A model generated the notes under the pieces. It searched no databases. It was given only the letters and a program-made list of their open reading frames with translations, and was not told the DNA's origin. A DNA stretch of 64,000 nt, from contig JADCRB010000040.1 in the NCBI GenBank assembly GCA_021464245.1, forward strand, positions 8,156,575 through 8,220,574. The letters are read 5' to 3'. Made by a program: the position numbers and the translations under genes. Below, piece by piece: positions 58,606-64,000 of the stretch. Source of the stretch: Carallia brachiata. Taxonomy: Eukaryota > Streptophyta > Magnoliopsida > Malpighiales > Rhizophoraceae. Positions within the stretch are counted from its first letter, which is position 1, and each line of letters opens with the position of its first letter.

Positions 58606-58639
58606 AAACCAAGTTCGATTCTTCTCTGAAGCTTTGATC

Positions 58640-59560
58640 TCTTCCTACATTGCAAATACCCAATCAGGAGAGAAAAAAGCTTTATTATAGCAAGAAGTTT
58701 CCAAAATAGCAAAGTTACTTCTCTCATATATATCAGAGAGAAGTCTTGTTCCTCTTATAGGAACATCTTCAACTGAGTCATAATTAGAATTCTCTGCTGC
58801 TTCATCTACAGGCTGAGTTAAATACATTGGAGACTCTTCAACAGTTTGGTTTTAAGAGGCAGACCGAACCCAGGCTTTGTTCTCAAATTTTACTTCTCTA
58901 CTGACTTGAACCTTGCCAGTGTCAACATCATATAGTTTGTAAGCCATTGAAACATCACTGTACCCAATGAAAACTGCAAGTTTTGCCTTTTCATCTAGCT
59001 TCCCCCTTTTCTTATCTAGTATAAGTATAAAACAAAGACTCCTAAATACCCCAAGATATTTAACAAAGGCTTTCTATCAAACCAACACTCATATGGTGTC
59101 CTCATTTCTATTGATCTAGTGCTCAATCCATGCCTCTGCTTAGAACATTTTAAGCATGTTCTTTTCAAGCATGAGACATCTAGCCATGTTTATTACTATC
59201 CTATTTTTTCTCCTAACACACCATTCTACTGAGAAGAGTATAGGGAAGAGAATTAATTATGAATTCTTGAATTAGTGCATACTTGTTTGAAAGCTTCAGA
59301 AGTAAATTCAGTCCTATTATTTGATCTCAATATCTTGATTTTACATCCAGATTGGTTCTCCACAGAGACATTAAAAGCTTGAAACACAGCTGCAACTTCA
59401 ATTTTTTGCTTTAGAAAGTACACCCAACAACCTTGAAAAATCATTTATAAACAAAATAAAATACTTGCTACCTACAAGTGAATTAGTCCTCATAAAACCA
59501 AATAGATCAGTATGCACCAATTGAAGTCTCTCCTTCCCCTCCAAGCTTCATCTGATAGAA
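58640..59560 (-). pseudogene. Copia integrase region
   Basis: The minus strand reads [19 protein letters not shown] near 59.3 kb, corresponding to the integrase core around its second acidic residue (RSDNGxEF; here the Asp reads Asn). The open piece 59253-59444 ends in NSRIHN. A C-terminal stretch (58645-58827) with TRLLSDIYERSNF lies between integrase and RT. Many stops. Confidence 0.7.
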
Positions 59561-59979
59561 ATGGCAATCTTGATTGCTTTCTAAGCTGATAAGTACTACA
59601 AACTCCTTCATCTTGTGAAATTTCAGGCAGCAGTCAGTAATCATCTGTTGCTTATGCATAGTTTGAAGGCTAGCATAGTGAAAATGGATTAGTCTCTTAT
59701 GCTAGAGTGATGAATCATTTCTAGAAGCAATGCAGCATGATTATAAGTTTAATTCCATTTGCATCTAAAATTGTGTAAGCTTTGTCCTTGAATAATAAAG
59801 AACGGTTTTTCTTCAACAACTAACCTACACTGAGTAAATTTTGACTAATGCTACATACAAACAACATATTAATGATGGTTTTGATACTTGCAAAAGTATG
59901 CACACATACATCACATTTTCCTAGAGCTTCAATGAAGTTACCATTGCCAATCTTTACCACAGTGGTATAAGATTTGTCA

Positions 59980-61042
59980 AGTCTCTAAAAAGAGAAGATT
60001 TGGTGTCCTATGGTGAGTGTAGCCACTGTCCACTAACCAAGTATCAACACAATTGCTAGTGACAGTGCTACAAGTGGTAGTAAAAAGCTCTTCTTCTACT
60101 TATGGGTTTTTCTCTCCTACATGCTGAATTGGATTTTCTTCTGCTACTTTGTTGTTTTCTCTTCAGGTTGCAAACTTTCTCCACATGTCCTTTTTTATTA
60201 CAAAAGGAACATAATGCATTAGGTTTTCTCCAACAATCTTTTGAAAGATGTGTTGGCCTGTTGTAAAATTCACAAGAAGCATAAACCTTCTTGCTTGCTG
60301 ATTTGCTGGTTTCTGCATCTCTTTTATCTGTTTGCTGCTTTCTATAATGCCTTTTCCTTTAAAATTTGCAGGAAGGCTCCCTCAGTAGATATTTGCCCAG
60401 CTTTGACTACATTGGTTGTTGATCTTTGTCTGATAACCCTTATGTGCTCTTGTGCTTGAAGAGCACTAATAAGGTCAATCACATTGATCTAAGATAAATC
60501 TTTTGCTTTTTTTAAAGCTGAGATTTTTGCTTCAAATCTTTTCGGTACGCTTACTAAAATCTTTCATACAATTCTTTTTTCTGGCAGATCATCTCCTAAT
60601 AGCCATATTCGATTTACCAACTTCATGAGTCTATTAATGTACTCTTTGATGGTTTCCACATCTTTCATCGTCAATACCTCATAGTCTCTTTTAAGGTTTA
60701 AATTTTGCATATTTCTTGTTTGTTCACTAGCCCCAAATTCATTTCTCAATCTATCCTATACATCCTTAGCATATTCACAAGACATAATTCTATTGAAAAT
60801 TATCTTTTTCATTGATGTTTGAGTACATAACAGTGCCTTGAATTGCTTTGATCCTTGCTCACTGTGATTTTTCAATTGAGCCATAGTGGGATTTGCAAGG
60901 AGTACAGGTGGTTCTCTACCTCTTTCAGTGATGTCCCAGAGGTCAAAACTTTCAGGTAAGTCTTCATCATAACTGACCATTGTAAATAGTTTTCTCCTAA
61001 AAATTTTGGTGGTGTTGGAGGTGTAAAGTTTGTTGAAGCCAT
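59980..61042 (-). pseudogene. Copia gag with zinc knuckle
   Basis: On the minus strand the ATG near 61042 begins MASTNFTPPTPPKFLGENY. A frameshift at about 60990 leads to SFDLWDITERG. UBN2-like gag sequence follows (60564-60749: RDYEVLTMKDVETIKEYINR). A zinc knuckle CSFCNKKGHVEKVC (C-x2-C-x4-H-x4-C) lies around 60.17-60.22 kb. Stops break the frame at several points. Gag assembles the particle in active elements. Confidence 0.8.
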
Positions 61043-61671
61043 TAAAAGGCATAAACAAAAGAACTCACATGTTTGGTGTTCACTCTCACTTTTAAACTCA
61101 TGTGTATCTCTCAAGTGTTTTCCCTCACTCACAAATCCCTTAAAGATCCTTAAATTGCTCTGATACCATTGTTGATATTTGGCTTAACAAAAGAGAACAA
61201 CAAATCTACAAATCAAAAGTTATAGCAAGAAGAATTTTTTCTAAAACAAAAGATAAGTTGAAGAGAATGAGGAAAAAGAAACCTTTAAGGATTTTGGGCA
61301 ACATAACCCTTTTCTGATTGTATTCCACTTATATATCAAGTGTTTTTACAATATAAAGTACAAAAAAGTAGGACACAAACCATACTTGAATACAAGTTAC
61401 CATACTTCACATAGTACTTTGTCTAAACTAACAAGTAACCACCATATCTAGTTACTTAACTCAAAAACATGTACTAACTAAAGTCAAATGCTTGTTAAAC
61501 ATAACAAGCTTACAAAATAAACAAAAAATTTAACAAACAAAAGGCTGTAACTAAAGATTCTACTTGAATAGTAGCTTTGAAGCTTCATTTCGAGTGTAAC
61601 TACCATGGCAAAGGACTAAAAGAACTCCAATAGCTTGAATGTTCAATACCAATCTTCTTCAACCTTCTTTA

Positions 61672-62012
61672 GAAGTGACGAAGGCACAATCTTACTGGCC
61701 AAATGCTGAGTTAGGCCTTATGATTTCTAGCAAGAATTTTAAATTTTGTTCCTAGACATATACACAAAGCTGATATTTATTGATCATTGACTTCTATCAA
61801 ATATAAGTAAAACAACCTTATGTTTAACTACGCCAAAGATGCAAATGAATTGCGCAAGGTACCTTATACATTAGGCACCATTTTCAGGAAAGATTATCGA
61901 GCAAAATGGCGTTATACTTTTTCTATTCCATCGATGGTGTTGGAATTTGCAAGTTATAATAGTTTCATTTTCTTGTTAACAAGATTCAGGCTTTATTTGT
62001 GGTACAAAATAT
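61672..62012 (+). repeat. Second half of duplicated receptor-gene flank
   Basis: Homologous to 41098-41455. The receptor gene that should follow is absent; gypsy sequence begins at about 62030 instead. Confidence 0.8.
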
Positions 62013-62029
62013 ATTTCACAAACTACTTG

Positions 62030-62395
62030 TAAGAAAGTTCACCAAAAATACCAATGACGAGAACCAAAGATTGAAAAATAAGAAAACTAAAGAAAATAAA
62101 AGGATTGATCTCTTCGAGGGGATCAGCCTTCAATGATCGTTTTGAGGGATCGACCTCCAATAAACTAAAAGTTTAGATATATTTGATTGCTTGAAGAAAA
62201 ATTTCATACGACAATACATATTTATAGTCTGAAGCCTGACTTAACTATCAAGGAAAAATATACTGACATGATAATCAAGGCTATTAACTTGGTAATCAAG
62301 ACAATTTATTCCATCAACAATTTACTCTTATGAATACGGAAAGAATAAAGGACAATAAAATAAAATAAAATCTAATTAATAAAGAATCATATCAT
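62030..62395 (-). mobile_element. Probable 3' LTR of the gypsy element
   Basis: It lies immediately downstream (minus direction) of the chromodomain end. It carries a TATA-like CTATAAATATG near 62222-62232 on the minus strand, and repeated GGGGATCAGCC / GAGGGATCGACC words inward. The LTR start and end and its partner are not visible because the element leaves the window on the right. Confidence 0.5.
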
Positions 62396-64000
62396 TTTGT
62401 CGACCTTCGAAACACTATTGTCCTCAAGGCTGGCCAACAATAAATTCTGGAAATCGCTCCACAAGAGAATGATAGAAGACCCAAGTAGCATCCTCAACTC
62501 GAAGACTAGTCCACTGAGTAAGGACTTGAGTGACAGCCCAATTGCCATGCTTAACCATGCGTCGATCCAAAATAGCTTGCAGCTGAACTGAAACTTCACT
62601 GGTGTCAGCAATATCAGGTAATTGGTTTTGAGCAACTACATTCTCTCTGAGTTTCATCTTCAAACAAGAGACATGGAATTCAAGATGTATTTTTGTCTCT
62701 GCTGGTAAGTCCAGACGTAAGCAACAGGATCCACAAGCTCAAGAACCTTGTATGGTCCAAAGAAGCGAGAAGATAACTTCATTTTGACCGTATGGTAACT
62801 AACATTTGCCTATATGGCTAGAGCTTAAGATAAACCCAATCTCCTACTGAAAATTCACGTTTCATACGGTGCATATCTGCATGCTGCTTCATACGCTTGG
62901 GTCGTGACAAGGTTATCTTTGAGAAGTTGGATCAACTTGTCCTTGTTTACCAAGTTTTATCAACCTGATCCACCTGAGAAGACACAACTGTATATTTAAC
63001 AAATGTTGGGAGCTTGACCATGGACAGCTTCAATAGGAGTCATCTTTATAGAGGAATGATAAGTGGTATTGTACCACCATTCAGCCCAAGGAAGCCATTT
63101 CACCTAGTCCTTCGGCTTCTCGCTTGTAAAGTAGCAAAAATAGTTCTCCAAGCATCTATTGACAACCTCAGTTTGACCATCTATTTGAGGGTAATAAGCA
63201 GTGCTCATATTCAGCTGTGTCCTATGCAAACAGAATAATTCCTTCCAAAAAATACTGGTAAATTCTTTATCTTGATCACTTACAGTAGACTTAAGGACAC
63301 CGTGCAGCTTTACAATATTCTCAATAAATACTCGAGCAATAGTAGCAGCAGTGTAAGGATGACTAACAACACAAAAATGAGCATACTTAGTCAAATGATC
63401 AACGACAACAAGAATAGTGGTTTTACTTTGGGACAAAGGAAGACCCTCAATAAAGTCCACGAAGATATTTGTCCAAGCCTCTTTTGGAATAAACAGTGGT
63501 TGAAAAGACCTGGGTATGCCACAGATTCACTCTTGTGACGCTGACAAACATCACATTCAGCTACAAATTTTTTTATTTCGCTCTTCATACCCTTCCAATA
63601 GAAATCCTAACATATGTGCTTGTAAGTACAAAGAAATCCTGAGTGACCTCTGACAAGAGATGCATAAAACTCCCACAAGTTGTTTCCTTGTAATGAGAAT
63701 AAGGGATGAGTAATGCAGGTCTATAGAATCCCAAGTATAATGGACAACTGAAAAAAAGATCTTCCTACAGCTTCTCAATTATTTCTCGGGTGTCAGGATC
63801 ATTCCACCACTCATCTCTAATTTGTGCCAAGGTATTGCAAGTAGGGATTGAGATTGCCACTAGCTTTGCTTACTCCAGAATGCAAGATAAGGCATCAACT
63901 ACAAGATTCTCGCTCCCTTTTTTGTAAACGATCTCATAATCATATCCCAACAATTTAGGGATCCATTTTGTTGCTCCATTGAAGAGATTTGCTGCTCCAA
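62396..64000 (-). pseudogene. Ty3-gypsy polyprotein (chromovirus type), cut by the window edge
   Basis: Order on the minus strand: end of RNase H at the window edge (KWIPKLLGYDYEIVYKKG, then ENLVVDALS, about 63890-63970), a His/Cys zinc-binding domain (CDVCQRHK, 63391-63588), and the integrase core 63104-63460. The core carries MDFIEGLP, VVDHLTKYAHF (catalytic Asp), SDQDKEFTS (usual SDRD, Arg to Gln) and AYYPQIDGQTEVVNRCLE. A chromodomain-like C-terminus follows (AILDRRMVKHGN, VTQVLTQW, 62424-62663). Frameshifts and stops separate the blocks. RT, protease and gag must lie beyond the window. Chromodomains guide integration to chromatin in active elements. Confidence 0.85.

Larger units (their letters stand above)
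57419..61600 (-). mobile_element. Degenerate Ty1-copia retrotransposon
   Basis: Two LTRs of about 430 bp (57419-57853 and 61170-61600) share TGTTGATATTTG at one end and GTGTAAC at the other. On the minus strand, the primer-binding site TGGTATCAGAGC (61157-61168) directly follows the 5' LTR. Gag (from about 61042), zinc knuckle, integrase core and RT then come in copia order. The RT joins the 3' LTR with no RNase H, so that domain was deleted. Target duplication is not clear. The LTRs differ by roughly 8-10%, so insertion is old. Confidence 0.85.

Noticed and set aside
1..64000. CRISPR arrays, bacterial operons or organellar insertions
   Set aside because: No regularly spaced repeats, and no chloroplast or mitochondrial genes were recognised. 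All signals fit plant nuclear DNA.

Overview
The window looks like repeat-rich nuclear DNA of a dicot plant. It is AT-rich, its genes have GT-AG introns, and it carries plant-specific families: an intron-containing short-chain dehydrogenase, an LRR receptor-like protein, a PPR fragment, MULE/hAT/Harbinger MITEs, an Au-type SINE, a TRIM, Ty1-copia and Ty3-gypsy elements, and endogenous plant pararetrovirus (Caulimoviridae) sequence. Only one gene reads as fully intact. This is the five-exon SDR gene at 38137-40646 (+), which encodes a 250-residue protein resembling plant NADPH-dependent pterin aldehyde reductase.

Layout. 1-2189: unannotated sequence holding a Mutator-type MITE (969-1834) with a near-perfect 9-bp target duplication. 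2190-6400: minus-strand remains of a Ulp1/SENP-like cysteine protease gene whose 3' part is tandemly duplicated. 8252-26495: an 18-kb rearranged array of caulimovirid sequence. It is bounded on both sides by (TA)n repeats, and its two ends share about 104 bp of the same movement-protein sequence. Most of it is a minus-strand run of about 1.4 genome lengths, flanked by plus-strand pieces. From primer-binding site to primer-binding site the viral unit is about 7.7 kb once a nested hAT MITE (13483-14235) is removed. That MITE holds an inverted duplication with the USE-to-TATA geometry of plant U-snRNA promoters in both directions. 26700-27350: a broken GRF zinc-finger gene.

29556-36200: a tRNA-derived SINE head, a Harbinger MITE, a TATA-bearing unit with a 182-bp tandem repeat, and a second Ulp1-like gene (minus) whose His, Asp and Cys catalytic motifs can all be read on separate exons. 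36761-38005: two copies of a foldback MITE flank an AT-rich segment, and the whole block sits between perfect 12-bp direct repeats, about 130 bp upstream of the SDR start codon. An Au-type SINE lies in SDR intron 2. 41466-44213: an LRR receptor-like protein pseudogene with several frameshifts and a hAT MITE. Its 5' flank (about 40853-41455) is duplicated at 57166-57418 plus 61672-62012, where a copia element splits it.

45038-46763: a long-TIR element that has captured a PPR gene fragment (Pack-MULE-like). 47760-51700: a gypsy gag remnant and probable LTR sequence. 51748-53270: a MULE derivative lacking its central transposase. 53328-53902: a complete TRIM. 56110-57150: LTR-like sequence. 57419-61600: a degenerate Ty1-copia element (minus). 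62030-64000: the 3' part of a Ty3-gypsy element (minus) that runs off the window. Apart from the SDR gene, the genes do not form a pathway. The region is a record of nested insertions, duplications and captured gene fragments.
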